Counted from the first letter of the stretch, positions 9,372 through 19,848 are shown. The stretch: DNA of 64,000 bases from Deinococcus sedimenti (GCF_014648135.1 NZ_BMQN01000013.1:1-64000); one strand, 5' to 3'. The notes: a model not told the origin generated them from the sequence alone. Numbers and translations are program-made.

Positions 9372-10463
9372 TCAGTATTGGTAGGTGGTGCTCTCGGTGA
9401 CGTTCACTCGCACGGTGCGGTTCGCACCGCGGTCGACCGTCAGGGTGGCGGTCGTGGCGCCCTTCACGAGCGTCCCAGTGTACCCGGTGCCGGTCTGGCG
9501 GGTCTGCTGCAGGGTGTAACCCATGCTCTGCAGGTCACGGACCTTCTGATCGAAGGCGCTGCGGGCGGGATCCTGGACGGTCGTGCCGGCGATGGCACCC
9601 AGCAGGTTGCCGATCAGGTCGAGGACCGCGTTGCCGCTGTTGACGGGAGCAGGAGCGGCAATGGGGCGGGCGAACTCGACGTTCAGGTTGGTGGTGCCGC
9701 CCGCACGGACGGTGACGGTGGTCGTGAAGTCGGTGTAGCCAGGGGCCTGCACGCGGACCGGGTAGTTCCCGGCGCGGAGGTTGCTGTACGTGACGTTCGC
9801 GCCGCCCAGTCGCTGACCATTCAGGATCACGGTGGCGTTGTTCACGTTCGTGCCGATGAACAGGCTGCCGGTGCTGACAGGGTTCTGCGCGGCAACCGTG
9901 TAAAAGGCGGTGTCACTGACCCAGCTGTTCTGCGGCAGGGGGTTGACGACGATGCTCAGCGCCTGCGCGAGTCCAGCCTGGCCGCCCTGGGTGTTCACGG
10001 TGGCGAACTGATCCTGCGCGGTCTTGAACTCACTGATCTGCGTGAGGTTCAGCGGGGTCAGGCTGGCCAGGGCCAGCACCTTGTTCTGCCCGATGGGTCC
10101 GGCGACGTCATAGGTGAAGTTGGCGCCGGGAGCGGGGAAGGTGGTGGTGGTGTTCGCCTTGACGAAGTTCTCGCCACTCAGTCGGTTGGGGAGGATCTGA
10201 TCGACGCTGCCGTCGGGGTTCACGTTGAACAGGTACACGTACGCGTCGCGGTTCACGGTCGCACTGACGCTGATGGCCTCGCCGACACGGTACGCGGGGT
10301 TCTGGCTGCCGGTGGTGTCCTTGTTCACGCGGACGCTGACGTTGAGGTCCGGCTGGGTGGGGTTCACGATGATGCTCTGGGCGCTGATCTTCGCCTGGGC
10401 TCCGGCTGTGCTGAGAGCAGCGGCGGTTCCGAGGGCAAGCAGGGCAGTCAGGTTGCTTTTCAT
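9372..10463 (-). CDS. Secreted DUF4384 + PEGA domain protein
   Basis: 363 aa with a clear signal peptide ([24 protein letters not shown]). Residues ~45-190 form a DUF4384-like domain ([28 protein letters not shown], split here for length, then a Gly/Asn/Leu-rich segment). Residues ~200-265 form a PEGA repeat ([19 protein letters not shown], split, ending [13 protein letters not shown]). A small C-terminal domain of ~85 residues follows. PEGA domains are beta modules of cell-surface proteins; DUF4384 is common in Deinococcus envelope proteins. No catalytic residues are apparent. Confidence 0.8.
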   Translation of the reverse strand: MKSNLTALLALGTAAALSTAGAQAKISAQSIIVNPTQPDLNVSVRVNKDTTGSQNPAYRVGEAISVSATVNRDAYVYLFNVNPDGSVDQILPNRLSGENFVKANTTTTFPAPGANFTYDVAGPIGQNKVLALASLTPLNLTQISEFKTAQDQFATVNTQGGQAGLAQALSIVVNPLPQNSWVSDTAFYTVAAQNPVSTGSLFIGTNVNNATVILNGQRLGGANVTYSNLRAGNYPVRVQAPGYTDFTTTVTVRAGGTTNLNVEFARPIAAPAPVNSGNAVLDLIGNLLGAIAGTTVQDPARSAFDQKVRDLQSMGYTLQQTRQTGTGYTGTLVKGATTATLTVDRGANRTVRVNVTESTTYQY

Positions 10464-10643
10464 GTGGTCAAGTCTGCCGGGAGCGCGTGACGGCAGGCTG
10501 ACGGCGCCTGATGGAAGCCTTGAGAGTTCAGGAAAGCGTGAAGTCCCGCCCGGCGCCCCCGCATGGCCACGCGCGAGGTGCCGGGATCAGGCCCGCGCCC
10601 CGCTCCCCGGTGAAGTTCCAGCCGGGTCAGATGTGAGGACCGT

Positions 10644-11198
10644 TCAGACGCGCCCACCCCGGCTGTGCCCCTGCGTGACCCCGCGCGCGATCAGGTGCGC
10701 GGCCCGTAACGGCTCCGGGATGCGGCCCGTCACCGTGAATGCCTCCAGCGCCCCCTGCGCCTGCGCCAGCGTGAGCCCGGCGCGCTGCACGAACACACCC
10801 GCGCAGGGTTCCATCGGCCCGGCCGCCTCGATCAGCGCCCACTTCCGCGCCCCGCCCGGCACGCGGTTCAGCAGCGCCGCGCGGATGCGCTCCAGGTCCG
10901 GGGCACGCCGCGCCACCACCAGCACGGCTTTTCCCGTCTGCTCGTGCAGCGCCTGCAGATCCACGACGTTGAAGCCCGCCAGCGCGATGCCCTGCAGCAG
11001 GATCAACTGCAGATGCTCCGGGGACTGATTCACCAGCCGCGCCAGTTCGGACGTACTGTTCCGCCCGTCACGCCTCACCCGGCCACTGACCACGCCATGC
11101 AGCGTGGTCCGGGCGTACACGGTCCCGACCACCGGCACGTCACCCCGCCAGTCCCGGTCGAACGGAGCGTCATCGAAGCCGATGGCATGCGCGAACAC
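10644..11198 (-). CDS. DUF99 family protein (endonuclease dU-like)
   Basis: 184 aa, beginning with the family hallmark [13 protein letters not shown] and continuing with [23 protein letters not shown] (split). DUF99/COG1628 is widespread in archaea and is structurally related to endonuclease V; an archaeal member cleaves DNA at deoxyuridine. The aspartates of the FDDAPF segment fit the metal-binding position. In a DNA-repair specialist this suggests a base-deamination repair nuclease, but activity is inferred. It is a single gene with a 3' gap of about 180 bp holding only small hairpins. Confidence 0.8.
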   Translation of the reverse strand: MFAHAIGFDDAPFDRDWRGDVPVVGTVYARTTLHGVVSGRVRRDGRNSTSELARLVNQSPEHLQLILLQGIALAGFNVVDLQALHEQTGKAVLVVARRAPDLERIRAALLNRVPGGARKWALIEAAGPMEPCAGVFVQRAGLTLAQAQGALEAFTVTGRIPEPLRAAHLIARGVTQGHSRGGRV

Positions 11199-11296
11199 CC
11201 CCGCAGCGTAGCGCCCCGCAAGCGCCGAACTGGCCTACCCACCCCCTCCGCCATCCGGCGCATGCCGCGCTGACCGGCGGAGCGCACACTGCGGAT

Positions 11297-12355
11297 ATGA
11301 CCTCCACCGCACCCCAGACCACCCCCGAGCCCCAGGCCACCCCGGCCCCCGGCTGGCCCACCCAACCCACCGTCACCCCCTTCGACCCGCACGCCGCCAC
11401 CCTCGCCCAGCGCCTCGCCGTCGGCCAGCTGCTCGCCGACGCCTTCCACCACACCCACCCGGACGACCCCGCCCTCCTCCCCGAAACCGAAGCGCTCGGC
11501 CTCACCCACAGCCTCCCCACCGAACGCAAGGAACACCTCGTCGTGTGGAACGGCGACCAGGCACTGGCCTGGGGCAACGTCGAATACGACACCGAACAGA
11601 ACACCCACATGGCCCACCTGCGCCTCACCGTCCACCCCACCGCCCGCCGCCGCGGCCTGGGCCGCGCCGTCATGACCGAACTCCTCAAGAGCGCCGCCGC
11701 CGCCGGCCGCCACACCCTCACCTTCGGCACCAGCAGCCGCAGCCCCGCCGGAGAAGCCTTCGCACAAGCGTACGGCGCGCAACCCGCCCTCCCCATGCGC
11801 CAGAGCCGCCTCGACCTCACCACCCTCGACCACGACCTCACCACCCGCTGGCAGACCCGCCCCCACGGCGACCCCTTCCACCTGCACCTCTGGCAACGCG
11901 TCCCCGACGAGTACCTCACCCGCGTCGCCGACATGATGATGGTCATGAACACCGCACCCCGCGGCGACCTCGAACAACACGACTGGACCATCACCCCCGA
12001 CATGATCCGCTCCTGGGAAACCATGATCGAAGAAGCCAACGAAACCCGCCACATGATCGCCATCGAAGACACCCGCACCGGCAGGCTCGACGCGTACAGC
12101 GAAACCTTCTGGATGCCCGAACGCGCCACCCTCGTCTACCAGGGCGCCACCGCCGTCCGCCCCGACGCCCGCGGACAGGGCCTCGGCAAATGGGTCAAAG
12201 CCGCCATGCTCGACCACGTCCTGCACGCCTGCCCCGGCGCCCGCTGGGTCCAGACGAACAACGCCAACGAAAACGCTCCCATGCTCGGCATCAACGTCGC
12301 ACTCGGCTTCACGCCGTACAGCAGCTTCACGGAGTGGCAGCTGAAACTCCGGTAA
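11297..12355 (+). CDS. Double-domain GNAT acetyltransferase
   Basis: 352 aa with a Pro/Thr-rich N-terminal extension of about 30 residues, then two GNAT domains. The first has the CoA loop RRRGLGRAV (near 125); the second has [10 protein letters not shown] (near 290) followed by [18 protein letters not shown] (split across strands 6-7). The two-domain layout is like mycothiol synthase and the Eis-type families in form, but substrate is unknown. It is transcribed toward the MFS exporter gene with the large inverted repeat between them. Confidence 0.82.
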   Translation: MTSTAPQTTPEPQATPAPGWPTQPTVTPFDPHAATLAQRLAVGQLLADAFHHTHPDDPALLPETEALGLTHSLPTERKEHLVVWNGDQALAWGNVEYDTEQNTHMAHLRLTVHPTARRRGLGRAVMTELLKSAAAAGRHTLTFGTSSRSPAGEAFAQAYGAQPALPMRQSRLDLTTLDHDLTTRWQTRPHGDPFHLHLWQRVPDEYLTRVADMMMVMNTAPRGDLEQHDWTITPDMIRSWETMIEEANETRHMIAIEDTRTGRLDAYSETFWMPERATLVYQGATAVRPDARGQGLGKWVKAAMLDHVLHACPGARWVQTNNANENAPMLGINVALGFTPYSSFTEWQLKLR

Positions 12356-12391
12356 CGCGGATTTGCGGATTGAGATTGAGGTCGTGTGCTT

Positions 12392-12895
12392 GCGCCTGCG
12401 GCGGGCCTCCCCACCCCCCAGCCCCCTACCCCAGGGGGGCAGGGGGGGCTTACGTTGCACTGGGCAAGAGTTTTGACTGGCGCGGCAGGGTTGCTGTGGG
12501 CGGTGACGTGTCCGGCTTCCACGCCATCCTCCGCCCCCCGCAAGGCCCGCGCGCTGCGCGCACGACGGCCGGTGGTGGTCTGCGGTGGCTGTCAGGGCAA
12601 CATGAAGCGATCCGCTGATCGACTTTCAAAAGACAGCTGTTGCCAAAGCGAGAAAAGTAGAACCTTCCAGCACGCACCAAGTTGGCTGGCCACACAACCG
12701 TCGTAGCAGCCAAGCCCGTCGTGCGCGCAGCGCGCGGGGCGAACGCGGCGACACCGGAGGATGGCGTGTGAGGCGTGGCCGTCCCCGCCGACAGCCCCCC
12801 GATCAAGCCTGCGAAATACCTGCCGAGCGCAGCGACCGCTCCCCCTGCCCCCCTGGGGTAGGGGGCTGGGGGGTGGGGAGGCCCGCCGCAGGCGC
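12392..12895. repeat. Large inverted repeat with perfect 55-bp outer arms
   Basis: 12392-12446 and 12841-12895 are exact reverse complements (55 of 55 bases), starting GCGCCTGCGGCGGGCC and including CCCCCTACCCCAGGGGGG. Two further inner segments are also complementary: 12520-12533 with 12755-12768 (CACGCCATCCTCCG), and 12549-12568 with 12716-12735 (GCGCGCTGCGCGCACGACGG). The structure is therefore two ~180-bp diverged copies of one element, head to head, about 147 bp apart. The 12356-12961 gap contains no convincing gene. Confidence 0.85.
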
Positions 12896-12961
12896 AGCCC
12901 ATCCAACTCGATTCCGGCATGTGGGGCAGCCCGCCGCCAGGCGCGCCCCTTCCCCAGTCCA

Positions 12962-14191
12962 TCAGGCGCGAGCCATCCTCTCCCCAACCGTCCGGCGCAG
13001 TGCGAGCGCGGTGAGCAGGCTGCCCAGCGCGCCGAGCAGGAGGAGTGCGGCGGCCATGCCTGCCCCGCCGATGGCGGCCCCGACGGGCAGGCCGAGTGCG
13101 GCGATCCATTTGCTGATGGTGAACACCTGCCCGTGCGTGGCGAGGTACGCGCCGCGACGTTCCTCGGGGATCAGGTCGGAGAGGAGCGCCTGCCGGGTGG
13201 GGACGTAGAGCAGTTCGCCGATGCTGAGGATGACGGAGGCGGCGATCAGGGTGGGGAGGTGGGTGCTGTAGGCCAGTCCGGCGAAGCCGATGGCGAACAG
13301 GGCGAAGCCTGCGTGCATGGGTCGGTGGGGGTCGCGGCCGGTGAGCCAGCGGGCGACGGGGGCGGTGAGGGCGACGATGAGGAGGGTGTTGATGGCGGTG
13401 AGGACGCTGGCGGCGCGGACGCCGTCGAGGGTGAGGCCGTGCCAGTCGGCGTGGGGGAAATTCTGGGCGAGGTGCACGGCGATGTGGTTGGTGCGGGTGA
13501 ATTCGATGCTGAGGATGAGGATGCCGCCGAGGACGAAGAGGAGGAAGGGGCGGTCGGTGATGACCTGCGCGTAGCTGCGCAGGAGGGGGGTGAGGCCGAG
13601 GTCTGCGCGGGCGGTGGGGCTGGCGGCGCGGGTTTCGGTCATGAGGGCGAAGCACAGCGCGGCCGTGAGGACGCTCATGCCGACGAGCAGGGCGAGCAGG
13701 AGGGTGAAGTGGTCGTGGTAGAGCCAGCCGCCGATGAGGGTGCCGATCAGGATGCTGAGGTTGACGGCCCAGTAGTTGACGGCGTACATGAAGGTGCGGG
13801 TGTCGGGGGTGCTGACGTCGACGAGCATGGCTTCGGCGGCGGGGTTGATGAGGCCGCCGGAGACGTTGACGAGGAGCAGCGCGGCGAAGGTGAGCCAGGG
13901 GTTGGGGCCGTGGAGGTTGCCGAGGAGCATGAGGGTGAAGGCGAGGAGTTTCAGGCCTTCGCCGGTCAGGAGGGTGCGGCGGCGGCCGAGGGCGTCGGCG
14001 AGGGCGCCGCCGTACAGGCCCGCGAGGAACTGCACGATGCCGGCGGCCAGCAGCAGTGTTCCGGCGAGGGCGGCGCCGAGGTGCGTGGTGAAGTAGATGG
14101 CCATGAACGGGAAGACCATGCTGCCGACGACGCGGCTGAGGAAGGACGTGGTGATGCGGGTTTTCACGTTCGGGTGCAGGGTGCGCCACAT
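12962..14191 (-). CDS. MFS transporter, probable exporter
   Basis: 409 aa with about 12 hydrophobic helices. MFS motif A (GLYGGALADALGRRRTLL) lies between helices 2 and 3. The ATG at 14191 begins MWRTLHPNVKTRITTSFLSR; longer frames upstream overlap the divergent regulator and look non-coding. It is divergently transcribed from an SgrR-like regulator with only 52 bp between starts, recalling the E. coli sgrR-setA arrangement where SetA is a sugar exporter. Sugar, drug or amino acid efflux are all possible. Confidence 0.85.
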   Translation of the reverse strand: MWRTLHPNVKTRITTSFLSRVVGSMVFPFMAIYFTTHLGAALAGTLLLAAGIVQFLAGLYGGALADALGRRRTLLTGEGLKLLAFTLMLLGNLHGPNPWLTFAALLLVNVSGGLINPAAEAMLVDVSTPDTRTFMYAVNYWAVNLSILIGTLIGGWLYHDHFTLLLALLVGMSVLTAALCFALMTETRAASPTARADLGLTPLLRSYAQVITDRPFLLFVLGGILILSIEFTRTNHIAVHLAQNFPHADWHGLTLDGVRAASVLTAINTLLIVALTAPVARWLTGRDPHRPMHAGFALFAIGFAGLAYSTHLPTLIAASVILSIGELLYVPTRQALLSDLIPEERRGAYLATHGQVFTISKWIAALGLPVGAAIGGAGMAAALLLLGALGSLLTALALRRTVGERMARA

Positions 14192-14243
14192 GCGTTCAGG
14201 GTGGCGTAGGTGGAAAGGGGGGAAAAAGACGCATAGTGGCGTG

Positions 14244-15998
14244 ATGGTGTCCCCTTTTCCTGTTGATTCGCGTGTGCCGGACTGGCCGTACCTGTCGCTG
14301 CGAGCGGCGCTGCACGCGCGGGATGGGGTGCGGGACTGGCACCGGGTAACGCTGGCGGACGCGCAGACGTGGTGGGGGTGCAGTGACCGGACGGCGAAAC
14401 GGCAGCTGGCGCGGTTGCACGCTTCGGGGCGGCTGGTGTACACGCCGGGGCGCGGGCGGGGGAACACGTCGCGGGTGGCGTTCGCGGGGGCGCTGGAGGG
14501 GGAACTGGCGGCCCTGACGGCGCATCTGGCGGCGGTGGGGGCGGCGGCGGATCTGGCGCGGCTCTCACGGCTGGGGTTTCCGCGCGCGTGGGTGCTGACG
14601 GACGCGGTGCGGGGCACGTTCGGGCTGGGGGTGGGTCCGGCGGGCACGGATCGCCTGCGGACGGTGGTGACGCGGCCCCTGACCAGTCTGGATCCGCTGA
14701 CGGTGAACTCGGCGGCGGAGGCGCATCTGCTGACGCAGGTGCTGGATCCACTGCTGGTCTTCGATCCGGTTGTGGGAACGTTGCGGCCCCATCTGGCGCA
14801 TCACTGGGGCGCGCCGGACGGGGGCCGCAGTTGGGTCTTTCACCTGCGTAAGGGCGTGCAGTTCCATCACGGGCGGACGCTGGAGGCGCAGGACGTGTGC
14901 TTCACGCTGGAGCGGGTGCGGCGCGGGGCGCCGTGGTACCTGGGCGGCGTGCTGGACGTGCGGGCGCCCACGCCGTTCACGGTGCAGGTCACGCTGACCG
15001 ATCCGGACCTGTTCTTTCCGCGGCGGCTGGCGCACGAGCAGGCGCTGATCCTCCCGCGGGACGTGCCGTTCGACGAGCGCCGCCCGGTCGGGACGGGGGC
15101 GTTCCGCTGGCACGCGCTGGACGGCGGGTTCCGGCTGGAGGCCTTCGACGCGCACTTCGCGGGGCGGCCCCTGATCGACGAGGTGGAGGTCTTTCTCGTG
15201 CCGGAACTGCGTGGGGACGCGCCGCCTGCCCTGGACGTGTCGGGTGTGCCGGAGGATCCGGTCGAGCGCTGGGTCCCGGAGAACAGCGTGCAGTTCCTGA
15301 TCTGGAACGCCCACCGGCCCGCCGCGCGGTCGGCGGCGCTGCGCGCGGCGGTGGTCGAGCTGCACGACATCCGCGCGTTCTGGCACGAATCGGGCCGCGC
15401 CGAGCGGCTGCTGCCGGCCACGTCGTTCCTGCCGCGCCGCAGCCTGAACCGTCCGCCGCGTGGGCACTCGCTGGCACGGGCGCAGGCGCTGCTGGCACGG
15501 GCCGCGTACGCCGGGCCGCCGCTGCGTGTGTGGGTGCTGGACCTGCCCGGCGCCCGGCAGGAGGCCGACTGGCTGGCCGCGCGGTCTGCCCGGCTGGGCC
15601 TGCCGATGCAGGTCGTTCCGGCGCCGCTGGACGCTCTGCCGAACGCCGGGGACGACGTGGATCTGGCGTTCATGGGTGAGATCGCCGGGTGGGACGAGCA
15701 CCTGTCGTTCTGGTCGGCGCTGAAGCAGCCGGAGCTGCTGTTCCGCCGCCTGCTGCCTGCCGACGTGCTGCGCGACGTGGACGCGCTACTGGACGGGTAC
15801 CGCGTGGCCCCCGGCGCGGAGGCGCTGGAGGCCCTGATGACCCGCGTGGAGGCGCGGCTGATGGGCGGGCATCACCTGCACCTCACGCATCACCGCGTCA
15901 AGCGCCGCGCGGTGCACCCCCTGATCCGGGACGTGCACCCGGACGCGTACGGCCGCATCGATTTCAAGCGCCTGTGGCTGGGGGACGCCCGCGCCTGA
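14244..15998 (+). CDS. SgrR-like regulator: HTH + family 5 solute-binding domain
   Basis: 584 aa. Residues ~10-80 form a winged helix (TLADAQTWWGCSDRTAKRQL, then a wing around TPGRGRGNTSRVAF). From ~135 a peptide/nickel-type extracellular solute-binding fold is fused, with the signature PLTSLDPLTVNSAAEAHLL and a WVFHLRKGVQFHHGR segment. No signal peptide, so it acts in the cytoplasm as a ligand sensor, as in E. coli SgrR, which senses sugar-phosphate stress. The divergent MFS gene is the obvious target. GTG at 14241 is an alternative start one codon upstream. Confidence 0.85.
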   Translation: MVSPFPVDSRVPDWPYLSLRAALHARDGVRDWHRVTLADAQTWWGCSDRTAKRQLARLHASGRLVYTPGRGRGNTSRVAFAGALEGELAALTAHLAAVGAAADLARLSRLGFPRAWVLTDAVRGTFGLGVGPAGTDRLRTVVTRPLTSLDPLTVNSAAEAHLLTQVLDPLLVFDPVVGTLRPHLAHHWGAPDGGRSWVFHLRKGVQFHHGRTLEAQDVCFTLERVRRGAPWYLGGVLDVRAPTPFTVQVTLTDPDLFFPRRLAHEQALILPRDVPFDERRPVGTGAFRWHALDGGFRLEAFDAHFAGRPLIDEVEVFLVPELRGDAPPALDVSGVPEDPVERWVPENSVQFLIWNAHRPAARSAALRAAVVELHDIRAFWHESGRAERLLPATSFLPRRSLNRPPRGHSLARAQALLARAAYAGPPLRVWVLDLPGARQEADWLAARSARLGLPMQVVPAPLDALPNAGDDVDLAFMGEIAGWDEHLSFWSALKQPELLFRRLLPADVLRDVDALLDGYRVAPGAEALEALMTRVEARLMGGHHLHLTHHRVKRRAVHPLIRDVHPDAYGRIDFKRLWLGDARA

Positions 15999-16023
15999 CT
16001 CGCGCTGCGCTACGCTGCGGCGC

Positions 16024-17541
16024 ATGAGGGTTGCCGTTGCGGATGTGGGGACCAATTCCAGTCACCTGTTGATCGCGGAGGCGGCGCGGGGGGACGCGGG
16101 TGGGTACCGGGTGCTGGATGCCCTGAAGGACCGGACGCGGTTGGGGGAGTGCCTGGACGGGGCGGGGAACCTGACGCCGGAGGGTGAGGATCGGCTGGCG
16201 TCGGCGTTGACGCGGTTCCGGGCGCTGGCGTCGGGGGCGGGCGTGGCGGAGGTGCACGTGTACGCGACGAGTGCGCTGCGGGAGGCGCTGAACGGGCCGG
16301 AGGTGGCGGCGCGGATGCTGGCGCGGACCGGGGTGTACCCGGCGATCATCAGTGGGGTGCGTGAGGGGGAATTGACGTACCTGGGTGCGGCGCACGCGGT
16401 GGAGCTGGGTGTGGACAGCGTGCTGCTGGATCTGGGTGGGGGGAGTCTGGAGTTCGCGCGGGGGGACGCGGCGCGCGCTTCGGACGTGCTGAGTCTGCCG
16501 CTGGGCGCGATTCGCATGCGGGACGCGTTCCTGCGCTCTGATCCGCCGGGGCGGCGGGAACTGGCGGCGCTGGAGGGCGCGGTGAGGGAGGCGCTGGCGC
16601 CGCACGTGGAGCGGTTCCGGGTGCGGCCGGGCACGCGGGTGGTGCTGTCGAGCGGTACGGCGGAGGCGGCGGCCGAGGCGATCCTGGCGCGGCGGGGCGA
16701 GGAGGCGCGCGGCGTGAACGGCACGCGCCTGAGTGTCGCGGAGCTGGGCGAGCTGCTGGAGCACGTGCGGGGGTTGAAGGGGGCGGCGCGGGCGCGGGTG
16801 CCGGGCCTGGAGCGGCGGGCGGATACGGTCGTGGCGGGGCTGGCGACGCTGCACGCGGCGCTGACGGTGCTGGGCGCGCAGGAGTTCACGGTCAGCGAGG
16901 GCGCGCTGCGCGAGGGCATGCTGATCGAGGAGCTGACGCGGCTGGAGGCGTACAGTTCGTCGATCAGTGCGCGGCAGCGCAGCGTGCTGGGCATGGCGGA
17001 GCGGTTCGGGGCGAACCTGTCGCATTCGCGGCAGGTGGCGGCGCTGGCGCGTGAGCTGCTGGCGCGGCTGCGGGCGCTGGGCGTGGACCTGGGTGCGGAG
17101 GGCGAGGCGCGCAGCGTGCTGACGGCGGCGGGGGCGCTGCACGAGGTGGGGCAGATCGTGGCGCAGAGCGCGCACCATAAGCACTCGGCGTACCTGATCC
17201 GTCACGCGGAGTTGCGGGGGTTCACGCCGCGGGAGATCGAGCTGGTGGCGCTGCTGGCCCGCTACCACCGCAAGAGTGCGCCCAGGCCGTCGCATCCGGA
17301 GTTCGCGGCGCTGAGCGAGGCGGATCAGGCGCTCGTGACGCGCTGGGTGGGCATCCTGCGGGTGGCGGATGGGCTGGACCGGTCGCATGCGGGCGCGGCG
17401 CGCGTGACGGGCCTGACCCGCACGCGTGACGGCTGGCAGCTGAGCGTGCAGGGCGCCACGCCGCTGGACCTGGAGGGCGCGCGGGAGAAGGCGGACGTGT
17501 GGGCGCGGGCGTTCGGTCCGCTGACCCTGAAGGCCGAGTAG
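16024..17541 (+). CDS. Ppx/GppA exopolyphosphatase family protein
   Basis: 505 aa. The actin-like ASKHA phosphatase has the phosphate loop [12 protein letters not shown] (5-16) and a second loop [12 protein letters not shown] (near 138). The C-terminal HD-like domain carries the HEVG motif ([10 protein letters not shown]) and [10 protein letters not shown] typical of Ppx. It hydrolyses polyphosphate and/or pppGpp. It follows the SgrR-like gene by 25 bp and precedes the pyridoxal kinase gene by 38 bp on the same strand. Confidence 0.9.
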   Translation: MRVAVADVGTNSSHLLIAEAARGDAGGYRVLDALKDRTRLGECLDGAGNLTPEGEDRLASALTRFRALASGAGVAEVHVYATSALREALNGPEVAARMLARTGVYPAIISGVREGELTYLGAAHAVELGVDSVLLDLGGGSLEFARGDAARASDVLSLPLGAIRMRDAFLRSDPPGRRELAALEGAVREALAPHVERFRVRPGTRVVLSSGTAEAAAEAILARRGEEARGVNGTRLSVAELGELLEHVRGLKGAARARVPGLERRADTVVAGLATLHAALTVLGAQEFTVSEGALREGMLIEELTRLEAYSSSISARQRSVLGMAERFGANLSHSRQVAALARELLARLRALGVDLGAEGEARSVLTAAGALHEVGQIVAQSAHHKHSAYLIRHAELRGFTPREIELVALLARYHRKSAPRPSHPEFAALSEADQALVTRWVGILRVADGLDRSHAGAARVTGLTRTRDGWQLSVQGATPLDLEGAREKADVWARAFGPLTLKAE

Positions 17542-17579
17542 TCCAGGCGCACGCGGGGGCGGCGGGTATGCTGGGCGGC

Positions 17580-18500
17580 ATGAAGGACGCCTCGCCCGCC
17601 GCTCCGGCTGTCACCCCGCCAACCCTGCCGCAGAACATCCTGAGTATCCAGTCGTGGGTGGCGTACGGGCACGTGGGGAACGCCGCGGCCGTGTTTCCGC
17701 TGCAGCGCCTGGGGTTCGAGGTCTGGGCGATTCATACGGTGCAGTTCAGCAACCACACCGGGTACGGCGCGTGGACGGGCGCGCTGTTCCCGCCTGAGCA
17801 GGTCGCGGACCTGATCGACGGGATCGAGGCGCGCGGCGCGCTGGGCGGCTGCCACGCGGTCCTCAGCGGGTACATGGGCAGCGAGGGCACGGTCGCGGCG
17901 GTCGTGGACGCCGTGCGGCGGGTGCGCGTGGCGAACCCGGACGCGCTGTACGCCTGCGACCCGGTGATGGGCGACGTGGGGCGCGGGGTGTTCGTCCGCC
18001 CAGAGCTGCCGGACCTGATCGCGGCGCAGGCGATTCCGGAGGCGGATCTCGTCACGCCGAACCAGTTCGAGCTGGAACTCCTGACCGGGCACACGGTGGA
18101 CACGCTGGAGCACGCGCTGGAGGCCGCCCGCGCCCTGCGGGAACGGCTGCGTGCGGGTGGGCCGCGGATCGTGGTGGTGACCAGTCTGGTCCGCAGCGGC
18201 GCGCCCGAGGAGAGCATCGAGACACTGGTCGTCACGGACGACGGCGCGTGGCTGTGCCGCACGCCCATGCTGCCGCTGGACCCGCCGCGCAACGGCACCG
18301 GGGACGCCATCGCGGCGCTGTTCCTGGGTCACTACCTGAGAGGTGGGGACGCCGCGCAGGCCCTGAGCCTCGCCATGAGTGCCCTGTATGCCCTGCTGCA
18401 GCGCACGCACGTGGCGGGGACCCGCGAGATTCAGCTGGTGGCCGCGCAGGACGAGTTCCTGAAACCCGCCCGGATGTTCGAGGCGCAGCAGGTCGGCTGA
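17580..18500 (+). CDS. pdxY: Pyridoxal kinase PdxY
   Basis: 306 aa ribokinase-fold enzyme. Signature segments: [20 protein letters not shown] near the N-terminus, [32 protein letters not shown] and the anion hole/catalytic Asp in [13 protein letters not shown]. It phosphorylates pyridoxal (B6 salvage). The ATG at 17580 gives an N-terminal extension of about 15 residues rich in Ala/Pro. It ends 15 bp from the convergent DUF3995 gene, with a small CTGACCC/GGGTCAG hairpin in between. Confidence 0.92.
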   Translation: MKDASPAAPAVTPPTLPQNILSIQSWVAYGHVGNAAAVFPLQRLGFEVWAIHTVQFSNHTGYGAWTGALFPPEQVADLIDGIEARGALGGCHAVLSGYMGSEGTVAAVVDAVRRVRVANPDALYACDPVMGDVGRGVFVRPELPDLIAAQAIPEADLVTPNQFELELLTGHTVDTLEHALEAARALRERLRAGGPRIVVVTSLVRSGAPEESIETLVVTDDGAWLCRTPMLPLDPPRNGTGDAIAALFLGHYLRGGDAAQALSLAMSALYALLQRTHVAGTREIQLVAAQDEFLKPARMFEAQQVG

Positions 18501-18515
18501 CCCCACCGGGTCGGG

Positions 18516-18923
18516 TCAGGCGGGCTGCGCAGCGAGCAGCAGCAGTCCACTGAGGGTCACACACAGCGGGATGTACAGCCGGTCGTCCCAGCGGGCGAAG
18601 GTGGTGCCGCGCACGCGTTTGAACAGCCCCAGGTACCGGAAGTCCCCGACCGCGCGCAGGCCGAAGGCGACCCCGGCGGCCAGGGTCGCCCCACGCGCCC
18701 AGCTGAAGGTCGCGGCGAGCGGGACGAGGACGGCGCAGCTCAGCAGGGCCAGGGCGACCAGGGCGGTGGCGCCCGGTCCCGGCGTGAGCAGCGGTCCGGT
18801 GGAGGGGCCGGGTCGGCTGGGCAGCGCGGCGGTCAGTCCGGCGCGCCCGCCGAACAGCCAGTAGCCGTGCACGGCGGCCAGGACGAGCAGGATCAGGGCG
18901 GCCAGGGTGGAATACGGTGTCAT
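18516..18923 (-). CDS. DUF3995 membrane protein
   Basis: 135 aa with four predicted membrane helices (near 5-22, 55-75, 80-100, 115-133) and the DUF3995 end motif FKRVRGTTFARWDDRLYIPL. Function unknown. Its ATG overlaps the stop of the TetR gene (ATGA), so the regulator and membrane protein are co-translated. Confidence 0.8.
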   Translation of the reverse strand: MTPYSTLAALILLVLAAVHGYWLFGGRAGLTAALPSRPGPSTGPLLTPGPGATALVALALLSCAVLVPLAATFSWARGATLAAGVAFGLRAVGDFRYLGLFKRVRGTTFARWDDRLYIPLCVTLSGLLLLAAQPA

Positions 18924-19462
18924 GGGGTCTCCGGGATCAGGGTCAGCAGGTGAGTGCGCAGCGGCGTGGGGTCGCTGAGGGCGCCGCGGCCGCTGCGGTC
19001 GAGCAGGCCGATCAGGGCGGCGTACAGCAGTTCGGCGCGCTGCGCGGCGTCGGGGGCATTCAGGCCGCTGCGGCGCAGCTGGCGGGTCAGGAACGCCACG
19101 CGGCGGTCCTCCACGCGGGCGGTGACGACGGCGGCCTGCGGGTCGGTGCGGCTCCAGGCCAGGAACTGTGTCTCGCTGCGCAGTGAGGTGGGCGCGCCGT
19201 CGAACAGGCGGTCCAGCACGCGCTGCACGCAGGCCCGTGGGGGGCCGCCCTGCTCGGCGTGCGCGATCAGGGTGGTGTTGAGGGTCTCCCAGCGGTCCAG
19301 CAGCGTGGTCAGCAGCGCCTGACGGTCGCGGTGGTGCCAGTAGAAGCTGCCCTTGCTGACGCTCAGCGTGCGGGCCAGTCGCTCGACCCGCACGCCGTCC
19401 GGGCCGTCCTGCGCGAAGAGGTGGTACGCGGCGTGCAGCCAGTCGTCGGGGGTGAGGGTCAT
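18920..19462 (-). CDS. TetR family transcriptional regulator
   Basis: 180 aa. N-terminal HTH is typical of TetR proteins (DGVRVERLARTLSVSKGSFYWHHRDRQALL, split), followed by a ligand domain of ~130 residues. The ATG at 19462 is preceded at 6 bases by AGGG; an ATG two codons upstream and a TTG at 19489 are alternatives. An imperfect palindrome ACGGTACGGTCCGT at 19473-19486 overlaps the leader and may be its own operator. Forms an operon with the DUF3995 gene. Confidence 0.87.
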   Translation of the reverse strand: MTLTPDDWLHAAYHLFAQDGPDGVRVERLARTLSVSKGSFYWHHRDRQALLTTLLDRWETLNTTLIAHAEQGGPPRACVQRVLDRLFDGAPTSLRSETQFLAWSRTDPQAAVVTARVEDRRVAFLTRQLRRSGLNAPDAAQRAELLYAALIGLLDRSGRGALSDPTPLRTHLLTLIPETP

Positions 19463-19559
19463 GAGCATCCCTACGGTACGGTCCGTCAAGCGCCGAGCAC
19501 CAGACGCAGGCGTATGGTCTGCCGCCGTGCTTCCCGCCGCGGGTGGGCGGGGCGCGCTT

Positions 19560-19760
19560 GCCGGAGAGCGTCACATCAGTTCTCTTCTCTCTTGAGGGGC
19601 CAACCCAACTCCACTGCCCACCTTGGGCCTTCTCGGGTGCTCGCTCTGCTGCGCCGGGCGCAGAGGCCACTCGGTTCAGAGACGTTCAGGGAAACACTGC
19701 CGACCTCTGGTTTCTGCCATCAGAACCTCTGCATCCTGCTGGGCGTTCGGGTGGATGAGG
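19560..19760. repeat. Degenerate copy of the dispersed MITE-like element
   Basis: Shares the tracts TCTCTTGAGGGGCCAAC, CCAACTCCACTGCCC and GCTCGCTCTGCTGCGC with the family copies at 43813 and 47334, in degraded form. It occupies the 19490-19848 gap, in which no gene is seen. Confidence 0.4.
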
Positions 19761-19848
19761 ACGTCATCAGGGTCCGGTCAGGGGCACCCCAATGGACGTT
19801 GGGGCAGCTCTCATGGTGCAGGGCGAGCGGCGGGGAACACTGAGGCTC

